From a virus: a DNA stretch of 24,006 nucleotides. The translations under genes and the position numbers were made by a program. The stretch spans positions 1 through 24,006 of the IMG/VR virus record IMGVR_UViG_3300044726_000165. The stretch is one strand, 5' to 3'. Below are positions 1 through 8,400 of this stretch, in pieces. Every line of letters begins with the position of its first letter. Position 1 is the first letter of the stretch. The notes under the pieces were generated by a model, which did no database searches, was not told the DNA's origin, and saw nothing but the letters and a program-made list of their open reading frames with translations.

Positions 1-29
1 CACATATAGATCCTTTGCCTAGTTGAACT

Positions 30-1643
30 ATGCCTGACGCCGTCGTCGTCCCAGCCAAACGTGACCGGCGAGGCGGGTGGAACCGCAACGCACCAACTCG
101 TGATGCGGGCGTGTTGGTCGCGCCCGATCCCCCGCAAGACCCGATCACGTTCATCAACCGGCTGACGCATACGAAGGGCAAGTTCGCTGGGCAGCGGTTC
201 AACTTACGCCCCTGGCAGCTCCGCATCATCAAGCAGCTCTTCAAGAAGCGGCCAGATGGGCGGCGCCAGTACCGGACGTGCCTGTTGATGCTGCCGCGCA
301 AGAACGGCAAGACGGAGCTCGCGGCGGCGATTGCGCTCTATGGGCTCCTGGCCGATGGCGAGGCGGGCGGCGAGGTGTACTCGGCGGCGAGTGATCGCGA
401 TCAGGCCGGCCTTGTCTTCGGGGTGTCCGCCCAGATGATCCGGAACGACCAGGCGCTTAATGAGGCGTGCTACATCGTCGAGTCCCAGAAGCGGATCGTC
501 CATGCGTCGACCGGCAGTGTGTATCGCGCGATCTCGGCCGACGCGTACAGCAAGCACGGGTTCAATGCGTCGATGGTCATCTACGACGAGCTCCATGCCG
601 CGCCTGATCGCCGGCTGTACGATGTGCTCTCGACGTCGATGGGCGCGCGGGAGCAGCCGCTGCTCCTCGTGATTTCAACGGCTGGGTACGATCGCCACTC
701 GATCCTCTGGGAGCTGTACTCGCACGCGAAGAAGGTGCAGGAGCGGCCCGCGCTCGATCCGTCGTTTCTCCCGATCCTGTACGAAGCGCCGGAGGGAGCC
801 GACTGGACGAAGCGCCGGGTCTGGAAGAAGGCGAACCCCGCCCTCGGCGATTTTCGCTCACTCGAGGAGATGCAGATTCTGGCGGCGCGGGCAAAAGAGA
901 TTCCCGCGCAGGAGAACAACTTCCGCCGGCTGTACCTGAACCAGTGGACCGAGCAGGCGTCCCGGTGGCTGTCGATGCCGGCCTGGGACGGCTGCCTGGC
1001 GCCGGTCGCGCGCGCGCAGCTCGCCGGCCGCCGATGCTACGTCGGGATGGACCTGAGCTCGACGACCGACCTGACCGCGATCGTGGCGGTCTTTCCCGAC
1101 GAGCGCGGGTTCGATGTCCTCGCCGAGTTCTTCGTCCCGAAAGAGCGGATCGTGGAACGGTCGCGCCGGGATCACGTCCCGTACGACGAGTGGGCGCGCC
1201 AGGGCGTGTTGACCGCGACGCCCGGCGCGGTCGTCGACTATGACGCCTTGCGGCACGTCCTGCGACAATGGGCCGCGGAGTTCTCGATGCAGATGGTCGC
1301 CTTCGATCCCTGGAACGCCACCGACCTGGTCTCACGGCTCCAGCAGCAGGACGGGCTCCCGTGCGTCTCGATGCGTCAGGGCTTCGCGTCGCTCTCGGCG
1401 CCGACCAAGTCGCTCGAGCAGGCCATCCTGAGCCACCGGCTGCGCCAGGCCGGGCATCCGGTCCTCCGGTGGAATGTCAGCAACGTCGCCGTTGAGACCG
1501 ATTCCACGGGCAACCTGCGCCCGTCGAAGGTGCTCTCAACCGAACGCATCGATGGCGTCGTCGCGCTCATCATGGCCGTCGACGTGATGAACCGCCAACC
1601 GACCGCGGCGCCGCCGAGCTACCAGATGCTGGTGGTCGGGTGA
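30..1643 (+). CDS. terL: Terminase large subunit (packaging ATPase/nuclease)
   Basis: Packages phage DNA into the prohead as the motor ATPase and cuts it with its C-terminal nuclease. The 537-residue length is normal for the HK97/P2-type large terminase family. Visible motifs are a Walker A-like loop PRKNGKT (residues 89-95), a Walker B MVIYDELH (182-189, with D186 and E187) and an RNase H-like nuclease: D341 in CYVGMDLSSTTDLT, D426 in MVAFDPWN and D509 in RIDGVVALIMA. The ATG at 30 is the first possible start, because an in-frame TGA lies at 24-26. There is no clear Shine-Dalgarno sequence in the 29 bases available. It is followed by a small gene overlapping its stop (GTGA), then the capsid cluster. 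The small subunit, usually just upstream, is not seen and may lie across the window edge. Confidence 0.95.
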   Translation: MPDAVVVPAKRDRRGGWNRNAPTRDAGVLVAPDPPQDPITFINRLTHTKGKFAGQRFNLRPWQLRIIKQLFKKRPDGRRQYRTCLLMLPRKNGKTELAAAIALYGLLADGEAGGEVYSAASDRDQAGLVFGVSAQMIRNDQALNEACYIVESQKRIVHASTGSVYRAISADAYSKHGFNASMVIYDELHAAPDRRLYDVLSTSMGAREQPLLLVISTAGYDRHSILWELYSHAKKVQERPALDPSFLPILYEAPEGADWTKRRVWKKANPALGDFRSLEEMQILAARAKEIPAQENNFRRLYLNQWTEQASRWLSMPAWDGCLAPVARAQLAGRRCYVGMDLSSTTDLTAIVAVFPDERGFDVLAEFFVPKERIVERSRRDHVPYDEWARQGVLTATPGAVVDYDALRHVLRQWAAEFSMQMVAFDPWNATDLVSRLQQQDGLPCVSMRQGFASLSAPTKSLEQAILSHRLRQAGHPVLRWNVSNVAVETDSTGNLRPSKVLSTERIDGVVALIMAVDVMNRQPTAAPPSYQMLVVG

Positions 1644-1816
1644 AGCCCCGCGGCGGCCGCCCGCGCCTGGCCGCGGACGATTCCTCGGTCAATGTCCACT
1701 TCCGGCTGACGTCGAAGCAATACGACCGGGCGTATCAGCAGGCCGCCGAGGCGCGCCTCCCGCTCGGCGAGTGGCTCCGGCGGATCGTCGCCTCGCGTGC
1801 GAAACCGAAGGTGTGA
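1640..1816 (+). CDS. Small ribbon-helix-helix-like protein
   Basis: A 58-residue protein starting with GTG that overlaps the terminase stop by 4 bases (GTGA), so translation is probably coupled. The sequence has a basic N-terminus (KPRGGRPRL), then a short strand VNVHFRLT followed by two predicted helices (SKQYDRAYQQAAEARL and LGEWLRRIVASR). This is the order of a ribbon-helix-helix DNA-binding fold, as in Arc/MobC-like proteins. The function is not known. Its place between terminase and protease/capsid suggests a packaging accessory or a regulator of late genes, but that is inference. Its stop codon lies inside an 8-bp inverted repeat. Confidence 0.7.
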   Translation: MKPRGGRPRLAADDSSVNVHFRLTSKQYDRAYQQAAEARLPLGEWLRRIVASRAKPKV

Positions 1817-1832
1817 CCCGCCCTGTCACACC
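1810..1832 (+). terminator. Stem-loop between terminase and capsid genes
   Basis: A perfect 8-bp inverted repeat GGTGTGAC / GTCACACC with a 7-base loop spans the stop codon of the small RHH-like gene. A four-T run follows six bases later (1838-1841). This could be a weak intrinsic terminator or an mRNA-stabilising or processing hairpin that separates packaging from capsid expression. The T-run is short and displaced from the stem, so strong termination is doubtful. Confidence 0.35.
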
Positions 1833-1890
1833 GGAGGTTTTGTCGCCGTAACTCAGCCCGGCCGCGGTCGGCGTGATTCACTCGTGAACC

Positions 1891-3744
1891 GTGGACCGTG
1901 CGTACGCCCTGCTCGAGGTGAAGACGGTCGAGCCGTCGCGCCGGATGATCAGCGGCATCGCGTCCACGCCCGAGCTCGACCGCCAGGGCGACATCCTCGA
2001 CCCGGCCGGCGCCACCTTCCGGAATCCTGTCCCGCTCCTGCTCCATCACGATGACCGGCACCCGATCGGGACGGCCTATCTGGCGGTCACCGCCGCCGGC
2101 ATCACGTTCGACGCGACATTCCCGAGCATCGAGGAGCCCGGCCCGCTCAAGGCGCGCATTGACGACGCCTGGCAGTGTCTGAAAGCCGGCGTCATCTCCG
2201 GCGCCTCGATTGGCTATCGCGTCCTCGACGGCGGCGTGCAGTACCTGAAGGGCGGCGCGCGCAAGCTCGTGAAAACGGAAATTTGCGAACTCTCCCTCGT
2301 GACGATTCCCGCGAACGCGAGCGCCACGATCCGACTGGTGAAATCACTCGCGGCGCCACGCCGCACGGAGAAGCCTCCCATGAAGCAGACGATCTCGGAA
2401 CACATTCAGAATCTGGAAAACAAGCGCGCCGCGCTGGCCGCGAATATGACCGAGATCATGGAAGGCGCCGCCGGCGAGAACAAGACGCTGGAGCCCGCCC
2501 AGGCCGAGGAGCACGACGGCCTGGCCGTTCAGGTCAGGTCCATCGATGCCGACCTGGGCCGGTGGCGTGAGCACGAGAAGCTTCAGATCGCGGCCGCGAT
2601 TCCCGCTCCATCCATCCCGGCGCCGAAGCCGTCGTACCAGTCGATCTCGGTCAAGGCCAACGTGCCGCTCGGGACCGCGTTCGTCCGCGCCGCCTGCGCG
2701 CAGCTCGTCTGCAAGGGCAACGTCCGCGACGCCATCGAGTACGCCGAGACGCGCTGGAAGGACTCGACGCCCGAAGTGGCGCTGTACCTCAAGGCCGCGG
2801 TCGCGCCTGGCACGGTGACCGACGCGACCTGGGCGCAGCCGCTCGTGAACCAGAACATCGCGAACGAGTTCATCGAGCTGCTGCGTCCGGCGACGATCCT
2901 CGGCAAGATTCCCGGCCTGCGCAACGTGCCCTTCAACACGAAGGTCCCGACGCAGACCGCGGGCGGGACCTACGGCTGGGTCGGTGAAGCGAAACCGAAG
3001 CCCGTCACGAAGCTCGCGTTCTCGTCGACGTCACTCTCCGTCGCGAAGGCCGCCGGCATCATCGTGCTGACCAAAGAGCTCGTGATGCTCAGCAACCCGA
3101 GCGCCGAAGCACTCGTGCGCGCCGACATGGTCGCCGGGATTGCGCAGTTCCTCGATTCGCAGTTCATCGATCCGGCCGTGGCGGCCGTCGCTGGCGTCAA
3201 CCCGGCCTCGATCACCAACGGCGCGCCGACCGCGACCGCGAGCACCAATCCGATCGCCGACATCATGGGCCTGATCAACCACTTCGCGACCAACAACATC
3301 GCGGTCGGCGGCGTCACGTTCATCATGTCGGCGGCGAACGCCTTGTCGCTGACCTTCCGGACCAACCTGGACGGCTCGCCCGAGTTCCCCGGCGTCACGG
3401 TCAACGGCGGGTCGTACAAGGGCCTGACGTTCATCACCAGCCAGGCCGCCGGCACCAACGTGATCGCGCTCCAGCCGTCGCTCGTGCTCTACGCCGACGA
3501 TGGCGGTGTGACGATCGACGCCTCGCAGGAGGCCTCGTTGCAGATGGACAGCGCGCCGGTCTCCCCCGCCGATGCGACGACCGTCTACGTGTCGCTCTGG
3601 CAGACCAACACGATCGGCCTGCGCGCGGAGCGGTTCGTCAACTGGGCGAAGGCCAACGCGAACGCGGTCAAGTACCTGACGGCGACCGCCTGGCCGGCGC
3701 CGACCGGCGCGATGGCCGAGGGCACCAGCCGCGCGAAGGGCTGA
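1891..3744 (+). CDS. Prohead protease - major capsid protein fusion (HK97-like)
   Basis: A single 617-residue ORF carries two functions that are usually separate genes. Residues 1 to about 150 match the HK97-type (U35) prohead protease: the histidine region LLLHHDDRHPIG (H53), the serine region SGASIGYR (S106) and the conserved tail CELSLVTIPANAS. Residues about 164-617 are an HK97-fold capsid protein, beginning with a helical delta-like scaffold segment (about 166-235) and continuing through a typical core (TKVPTQTAGGTYGWVGE, LSKEL-like ITLTKELV, C-terminal QTNTIGLRAE). The GTG at 1891 is chosen because an in-frame TGA sits at 1885-1887; no good ribosome site precedes it. An internal ATG (codon 164) with a strong ribosome site lies exactly at the domain junction. 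The protein assembles the head shell; the protease would remove the delta region. Confidence 0.9.
   Translation: MDRAYALLEVKTVEPSRRMISGIASTPELDRQGDILDPAGATFRNPVPLLLHHDDRHPIGTAYLAVTAAGITFDATFPSIEEPGPLKARIDDAWQCLKAGVISGASIGYRVLDGGVQYLKGGARKLVKTEICELSLVTIPANASATIRLVKSLAAPRRTEKPPMKQTISEHIQNLENKRAALAANMTEIMEGAAGENKTLEPAQAEEHDGLAVQVRSIDADLGRWREHEKLQIAAAIPAPSIPAPKPSYQSISVKANVPLGTAFVRAACAQLVCKGNVRDAIEYAETRWKDSTPEVALYLKAAVAPGTVTDATWAQPLVNQNIANEFIELLRPATILGKIPGLRNVPFNTKVPTQTAGGTYGWVGEAKPKPVTKLAFSSTSLSVAKAAGIIVLTKELVMLSNPSAEALVRADMVAGIAQFLDSQFIDPAVAAVAGVNPASITNGAPTATASTNPIADIMGLINHFATNNIAVGGVTFIMSAANALSLTFRTNLDGSPEFPGVTVNGGSYKGLTFITSQAAGTNVIALQPSLVLYADDGGVTIDASQEASLQMDSAPVSPADATTVYVSLWQTNTIGLRAERFVNWAKANANAVKYLTATAWPAPTGAMAEGTSRAKG
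2367..2382 (+). promoter_or_regulatory. Internal ribosome site and ATG for separate capsid protein
   Basis: GGAGAAG (2367-2373) lies six bases before an in-frame ATG (2380-2382) that encodes M164 of the protease-capsid fusion. Starting here would give a 454-residue capsid protein beginning MKQTISEHIQ, the normal start of an HK97-type delta domain. The site is a far better initiation signal than that of the long ORF. Confidence 0.7.
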
Positions 3745-3748
3745 GCCC

Positions 3749-5053
3749 GTGGGCGTGCTCGCGTCGATCCGCTCGTCGCTACGCTCGGTATTCGCTCCGA
3801 GCACGGCGGCGCCAGGCACCGGCGCCTGGGCGCCGATCGTGCGCGAGCCCTACACGGGCGCCTGGCAGAAGGACGACGAGCTCCGTCTCGAGACGGCGCT
3901 CGCGAACCCGGTCGTCTTTCGCTGCGTCTCGCTCATCGCTTCCGATATCGGGAAGCTACCGCTGCGGCTCGTCGCCGTCGATGCCAACGGGATCTGGCAC
4001 GAGACGACGAGCCCGTCGTTCTCGCCCGTGCTGCGCGTGCCGAACCGGTACCAGACGCCGGCCCAGTTCTTCGAGGCCTGGATGTTCTCGAAGCTCCTCT
4101 GGGGCAACACCTACGTCCTCAAGGATCGGGATGCGCGCGGTGTCGTGACGACGCTCGACGTCCTCGACCCGTGCCGCGTGAAGCCGCTCGTCGCGCCCGA
4201 TGGCAGCGTCTACTACGAGCTCCAGACCAACGACCTGGCGGGCCTGCCGGCCGGCACGTCGCCGCTCGTGGTCCCGGCGAAGGAGATCATCCACGACCGC
4301 TGGAACTGTGCCTTTCATCCGCTCGTGGGCCTCTCGCCGCTCTACGCCTGCGGCGGGGCGGCGCGTCAGGGCCTCGCGATGCAGGCGGCCAGTACCTCGT
4401 TCTTCTCCGCCGGTGGCCGGCCCAGCGGGATGCTGATCGCGCCGACCGAGATCGATCCGCTCACCGCCCAGCGGCTCTCGGACACCTGGCACAACCTCGG
4501 CGCCGGCAAGACCGCCATCGTCGGCAACGGCATGAAGTACGAAGCGGTCGGCGCCTCGGCGGAGGAGTCCCAGTGGATCGAGCAGGCCGGCTGGACGGCG
4601 AAAACGATCGCCGGCTGTTTCGGCGTGCCGATCTCGATGGTCGATTCGAGCCAGCAGCCGCCGTACGCGAACAATGAAGCGTCGACGCTCCAGTACCACT
4701 CGCAGTGCCTCCAGACGCATCTGACGGCCATCGAGGCCGCGCTCGATGCCGGCCTCGAGCTGCCGGCCCCGTACGGGACGGAGTTCGATCTCGACGACCT
4801 GATCTGGATGGACACGGCGACCAAGACCAAGGCCGCGCATGATGCGATCAGCGCCGGGGCCATGTCGCCCAACGAAGCGCGCCGGAAGTACTTCGGCCTG
4901 GGCCCGGTGCCCGGCGGCGACACGCCGTACCTCCAGCAGCAGTACTACTCGCTCGAATCACTCGCCATGCGGGATCTGAATGTGCCGGCGCCGGCCGCGC
5001 CCACGACGGCCCCCCCCGTCGAGGAGCCGGCGCCGGCCGAGGTCGCGCCGTGA
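3749..5053 (+). CDS. Portal protein (HK97 family)
   Basis: Forms the dodecameric ring at one capsid vertex through which DNA enters and leaves, and to which the connector attaches. The 434-residue length and the sequence fit the HK97-type portal family: FRCVSLIASDIGKLPLRL near residue 60, FFEAWMFSKLLWGNTYVLKDRD near 110, a crown/stem region with ISMVDSSQQPPYANNEAS near 300, and a proline/alanine-rich tail. It starts with GTG four bases after the capsid stop, and its own stop overlaps the GTG of the connector gene (GTGA). Gene order protease-capsid-portal differs from the classical portal-protease-capsid order. Confidence 0.93.
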   Translation: MGVLASIRSSLRSVFAPSTAAPGTGAWAPIVREPYTGAWQKDDELRLETALANPVVFRCVSLIASDIGKLPLRLVAVDANGIWHETTSPSFSPVLRVPNRYQTPAQFFEAWMFSKLLWGNTYVLKDRDARGVVTTLDVLDPCRVKPLVAPDGSVYYELQTNDLAGLPAGTSPLVVPAKEIIHDRWNCAFHPLVGLSPLYACGGAARQGLAMQAASTSFFSAGGRPSGMLIAPTEIDPLTAQRLSDTWHNLGAGKTAIVGNGMKYEAVGASAEESQWIEQAGWTAKTIAGCFGVPISMVDSSQQPPYANNEASTLQYHSQCLQTHLTAIEAALDAGLELPAPYGTEFDLDDLIWMDTATKTKAAHDAISAGAMSPNEARRKYFGLGPVPGGDTPYLQQQYYSLESLAMRDLNVPAPAAPTTAPPVEEPAPAEVAP

Positions 5054-5394
5054 CGCTCACCTACTCGCGCGTCACGCTCCCCGGTCCGCTCTGGACGGTG
5101 GCCGAAGTCAAGGCGCTCCAGTTGCGGATCACCGACGCGGCGCACGATGCGGACGTGGACGAGAAGCTCGCGACTGCGCAGGAAGCGGTGCTCGCGTACC
5201 TGGGGCCGGCGGCCGATGCGACCTGGACGCCGGCGACCGCGCCCAAGGCCGTCAAGCACGCGATCCTGCTCCTGACGGTGCACTACTACGAGCATCGCGG
5301 CGACGACCTCGGCGTGCTGCGGCCTGATGAGGCCGTCATCTGGAAGGAACTCCGGAACCTGCTCGCGATGTATCGCGATCCGGCGCTGGCGTAG
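5050..5394 (+). CDS. Head-tail connector (gp6-like adaptor)
   Basis: A 114-residue mostly helical protein of the HK97 gp6 / SPP1 gp15 adaptor type, which binds beneath the portal. Features seen are the opening WTVAEVKALQLRIT, a helix DEKLATAQEAVLAYLG and the segment PKAVKHAILLLTVHYYEHRGD, where a helix ends in the common HYYEHRG-type stretch. The GTG start overlaps the portal stop by 4 bases. The head-closure gene follows after three bases, consistent with the usual portal-adaptor-stopper order. Confidence 0.85.
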   Translation: MTLTYSRVTLPGPLWTVAEVKALQLRITDAAHDADVDEKLATAQEAVLAYLGPAADATWTPATAPKAVKHAILLLTVHYYEHRGDDLGVLRPDEAVIWKELRNLLAMYRDPALA

Positions 5395-5397
5395 CAC

Positions 5398-6600
5398 ATG
5401 GGCATCGGGGCATATCGGCATCTGGTGACGCTCGCGCATCCGGCCGTGGTGCTCGATCCACCCACGTGGTACTGCTCGTTGCAGTCGGCGGCCAGCCAGG
5501 TCATCGACGGCCAGGCGGCCTACTTCGTCCGTGGGCGCTATCATCCGGGCCTCACGCTCGAAACCCAGATCCACTTCGAGGGGCGCACGTTTCAAGTGCA
5601 GGGCGTGACGGACCTCGACGAGCGGCATGTGGACGTGCAGTTACTCTGCGTGGAAGTCGTCGGTCGTGGCACCACGCCAGGCGTCACGGCGCCGACCATC
5701 ACGACCCAGCCGCAGGACGCCACCGCCTTCTCCGGTGAGAGTGTCACGCTGACGGTCGTCGCCGCCGGCACGCCGCCCCTCGCATATCAGTGGATAAAAG
5801 CGGGGGTGGACATTGACGGCGCGACCAATGCGAGTTACAACACGGGGCCGCTCTCCTCGACGGCCAGTTACGCCGTCGTCGTCTCGAATCCCTACGGCTC
5901 GGTGACGTCGACGTCCGCGACTGTGACCGTCGAACTGAGCTATCAACAACAGATCCTGGCCGATGGCGCGGTCGCCTATTGGCCGCTCGATGATGCCGCC
6001 GGAAGCACCGAGGCGCGAGATGCCGCGGGGGCACGCACGGGCACGCTCTACGGCGCGACGAGCGGCGTGGCGGGCCTTGGGGGTGAGACGGCGGTGAGGT
6101 TTACTGGCATAAATAGCGGCCTACTGGTGCCACCCCTGCCCTCTCAATATCCGACCTACAGCTATGAGATCTGGGCACGCCCCACGGCCGCGACGGGACC
6201 CAACTACTCGCTGCTTATGCGCGGGCCGCAGTTCGCGTACGGGTTGTTCGCCTGGCAGTTAGTACGTAATCCGCAGGTGCAATATGCCCTCAATGAAGTG
6301 TCAAGCCAATCGGTCGAAAGTCCGACGCCGACGCCTCAAGCGGTCTGGAACCATCTGGCGCTGACCTTCGATGGGACCGTGCTGCGTCTGTATCTGAACG
6401 GGGTGCTGGATACGTCCGGGGCCTTCACCGCCCACCCGCAAGATGGCGGGACGTTAGGTACCGGGATCGGCTGTCGACCGGTGACGTCTGGGCCTCCCGC
6501 TGAGTTCTGCTACATGGGCGACCTGCAAGACGTGGCCATCTATGCGCGCGTGCTCACGCCAGCGGAGATCGCGGCACACTACACGCTCCGGACAAGCTAA
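5398..6600 (+). CDS. Head-closure protein with Ig-like and LamG-like extensions
   Basis: The N-terminal about 90 residues (IGAYRHLVTLAHP ... GRYHPGLTLETQIHFEGRTFQVQGVTDLDERHVDVQLLCVEV) are a stopper/head-tail joining protein that closes the connector channel. This family is normally about 100-115 residues. Here a linker leads into an Ig-like domain (about 98-179; key W132 in YQWIKAG and SYAVVVSNPYGS, without the disulfide cysteines) and then a concanavalin/LamG-like domain (about 188-396; VAYWPLDDAAGS, WNHLALTFDGTVLRLYLNGVLD, GDLQDVAIYARVLTPAEIAAHY). The extension would sit on the virion neck and could bind carbohydrate. Codons in the LamG part are visibly less GC-biased (ATA, TTA, GTA) than the neighbours, suggesting later acquisition. 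The stop overlaps the next ATG (TAATG). Confidence 0.88.
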   Translation: MGIGAYRHLVTLAHPAVVLDPPTWYCSLQSAASQVIDGQAAYFVRGRYHPGLTLETQIHFEGRTFQVQGVTDLDERHVDVQLLCVEVVGRGTTPGVTAPTITTQPQDATAFSGESVTLTVVAAGTPPLAYQWIKAGVDIDGATNASYNTGPLSSTASYAVVVSNPYGSVTSTSATVTVELSYQQQILADGAVAYWPLDDAAGSTEARDAAGARTGTLYGATSGVAGLGGETAVRFTGINSGLLVPPLPSQYPTYSYEIWARPTAATGPNYSLLMRGPQFAYGLFAWQLVRNPQVQYALNEVSSQSVESPTPTPQAVWNHLALTFDGTVLRLYLNGVLDTSGAFTAHPQDGGTLGTGIGCRPVTSGPPAEFCYMGDLQDVAIYARVLTPAEIAAHYTLRTS

Positions 6601-7019
6601 TGGCCGAGAACCAGCTACGCATCAACGGCCTCGACGATCTGCGGAAGGCGCTCAAGGCGCTCCCGCCCGAGCTCGTGCGCGAGGCCGGCGTGATTGTGCA
6701 TGCGCAGGCGGAGGCGGCGGCGCGTGAGATCGCCGGCGCCTATCCGGTCCACACCGGCAACCTGCGCAGCCATCTCCAGGTCGAGGTCGCCGGCGACGCG
6801 GTGAGCGCGACCGCGCGGGTCAAGAACACGGCCAAGCACGCCTACATTTTCGAGCAGGGCACGGGGACGCGCCGCTGGGCGAGCGGCAAGAGTACCGGGT
6901 CCATGCCGGCCGGCGGCGTGTTCATCCCGATCGCGATCCAACGGCGTCGGATCATGCTCGGCGCGCTCATCGATCTCGTTGAACGTTCTGGCCTGCACGT
7001 CAGCGGCGCATCCGTCTGA
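6600..7019 (+). CDS. HK97 gp10-like tail-completion protein
   Basis: A 139-residue protein of the HK97 gp10 / tail terminator-side family, acting at the head-proximal end of the tail. Diagnostic stretches are LDDLRKALKALPPELVREAG at the start, the helix AEAAAREIAGAYPVHTGNLRSHLQVEV with the conserved VxTGxLR motif, and AKHAYIFEQGTGTRRW, the usual A-x-x-x-E-xGT motif. The start ATG overlaps the head-closure stop by one base. It sits directly before the tail tube gene, its usual place. No separate tail terminator (gpU-like) gene is seen, so this protein may cover that role. Confidence 0.85.
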   Translation: MAENQLRINGLDDLRKALKALPPELVREAGVIVHAQAEAAAREIAGAYPVHTGNLRSHLQVEVAGDAVSATARVKNTAKHAYIFEQGTGTRRWASGKSTGSMPAGGVFIPIAIQRRRIMLGALIDLVERSGLHVSGASV

Positions 7020-7059
7020 TCGTGTTCACGTTGACTTCCCGTCTGAAGGAGTTCCGCAC

Positions 7060-7686
7060 ATGGCTGCACCCGCTGCTCCCGTCAACAATCCCGGTACCCA
7101 CGGCAAGGAAGGTATCGTCGCGATGAAGCTCACCAGTGGCGGCGCCTACGTCGCCATCGGCAACATCTCCGAGTGGACGCTCAACATGGCGACCGACAAG
7201 GTCGAGACGACCTCGCTCGGCGACTCGAACAAGCGGTACGTCGTCGGGCTCAAGGATCTGAGCGGCAGCTTCACGGCGTTCTGGGATCGGTTGACCGATG
7301 TCATCTTCGATGGCGCCGACTCGCCGACCGGCTGCTTCCTGGCCTTCTATCCGAGCGCGACCTCGGCCCAGTCGTGGGAAGGCCCCGCCTGGCTCGATGC
7401 CTCCATCAAGGGCGGCGTGTCGAGCGCGGTGACGATCGACGCGACGTTTGTCGCGAACGGCGCCTGGGCCAGGGCCTCGCAGGTCGCCGCCACCGGCGCG
7501 ACCGGCATCACGAGCCCCGGGTCCTTCACGCCGCCGGGCGCGATGGCGCCGGCCAATCTCGCCGGGATGTCGAGCGTCACGGCGAGCCCCAACACCGCCT
7601 GGACGGCCGGGCAGCACGTCACCCTCGGCGACGGGAGCAAGGCGTACTGGAACGGCACGGCCTGGACGGCCGGCATCGCCCCCTGA
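7060..7686 (+). CDS. Major tail (tube) protein
   Basis: Polymerises into the tail tube. The 208-residue protein has the typical tail-tube pattern: AMKLTSGGAYVAIGNISEWTL, TDKVETTSLGDSNKRYVVGLKDLSGSFTAFWD, and a beta-rich core with DASIKGGVSSAVTIDATFV. The ATG at 7060 is preferred over an upstream frame opening at 6979 because GAAGGAG (7045-7051) sits correctly before it and the upstream start overlaps the previous gene. The C-terminal about 35 residues contain a tandem W-containing motif (NTAWTAGQ ... GTAWTAG) after an alanine/proline-rich linker, probably a small surface hairpin domain on the tube. Confidence 0.88.
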   Translation: MAAPAAPVNNPGTHGKEGIVAMKLTSGGAYVAIGNISEWTLNMATDKVETTSLGDSNKRYVVGLKDLSGSFTAFWDRLTDVIFDGADSPTGCFLAFYPSATSAQSWEGPAWLDASIKGGVSSAVTIDATFVANGAWARASQVAATGATGITSPGSFTPPGAMAPANLAGMSSVTASPNTAWTAGQHVTLGDGSKAYWNGTAWTAGIAP

Positions 7687-7693
7687 ACTCGTC

Positions 7694-7975
7694 ATGGCGA
7701 TTACCGGCCAGCGGCATCGGATCGTCATCGAAGGCGTGGCGGCCACGGTGAGGCTCGGCTATCACCAGGCCGCCACGCTCGGGGCCTGGCGGGTCGATGG
7801 CGATTTCTTCGTCGCCGCGGTCGAGTCGGTCGACGGCTTCCGGATCACGCAGTCGCCGCTGACGCTCGAGATCCAGAACGCGGACGGCATCCCGACCCGT
7901 CGGCCGCTCGGCGATGTCACCGTCTACCAGGGGCAACTGTCGGCCCGGTTGCTCCCCAAACGTCAGGAGCCCTAA
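7694..7975 (+). CDS. Hypothetical tail protein
   Basis: A 93-residue protein between the tail tube and the chaperone. It starts at ATG 7694, seven bases after the tube stop, and its TAA overlaps the next ATG by one base. The sequence looks beta-rich (HRIVIEGVAATVRLGYHQ, GDFFVAAVESVDGFRITQSPLTLEIQNADG, LGDVTVYQGQLSARLL) with no signal peptide or cysteine. I do not recognise the family. Position suggests a tail assembly or tube-associated role. A longer frame upstream (from 7448) only shadows the tube gene. Confidence 0.75.
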   Translation: MAITGQRHRIVIEGVAATVRLGYHQAATLGAWRVDGDFFVAAVESVDGFRITQSPLTLEIQNADGIPTRRPLGDVTVYQGQLSARLLPKRQEP

Positions 7976-8400
7976 TGGGATCGCGCTATCGCCGACAGGA
8001 AGAACATCGCCTCGACATCTCCGACGGGGACTGGCTGCTCGTGCGCAAGCACTTGACGGCCGGCGAGGAGCGGGACGCCCAGGCGCGCGTCATCAAGTCT
8101 GGCTCGTTCAAGCAGGGCGAGAAGCCGGAACTCGACCTCGAGCATCTGGGCATCAGCCAGGCCGTGAGCTATCTCATCGACTGGTCAATCACCGACGCCG
8201 ACGACAAACCGATCCGGATTCGGGATCAGTCGTATGCGTTCGTGGCGGCGGCGCTCCGGAACCAGACGCCGGAAAGCCTGCGCGAGATTCTCGACGCCAT
8301 CCAGGCGCATGACGGCGCGATGACCGCCGAGCGGGAGATCCAAAAAAAAGACCGGGCTGGCGCGACCGCACCCTCTCTGACCTCCACATCTGTCGGGTGA
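7975..8400 (+). CDS. Tail assembly chaperone (G-like product)
   Basis: A 141-residue protein in the position of lambda gpG, just before the tape measure, which it would coat and keep soluble during tail assembly. The sequence is helical and charged (GDWLLVRKHLTAGEERDAQARVI, SQAVSYLIDWSITDADDKPIRIRDQSYAFVAAALRNQTPESLREILDAIQAH). Near its 3' end, codons CAA AAA AAA GAC form an A-rich slip site; a -1 shift there joins it to a second short frame (see the separate entry). The zero-frame product continues 16 residues beyond the slip and ends at TGA 8398-8400. Confidence 0.85.
   Translation: MGSRYRRQEEHRLDISDGDWLLVRKHLTAGEERDAQARVIKSGSFKQGEKPELDLEHLGISQAVSYLIDWSITDADDKPIRIRDQSYAFVAAALRNQTPESLREILDAIQAHDGAMTAEREIQKKDRAGATAPSLTSTSVG

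Noticed and set aside
1-29. Promoter before the terminase gene (TATAGA-like at 5-10)
   Set aside because: No upstream sequence is available to look for a -35 box, so it cannot be judged.
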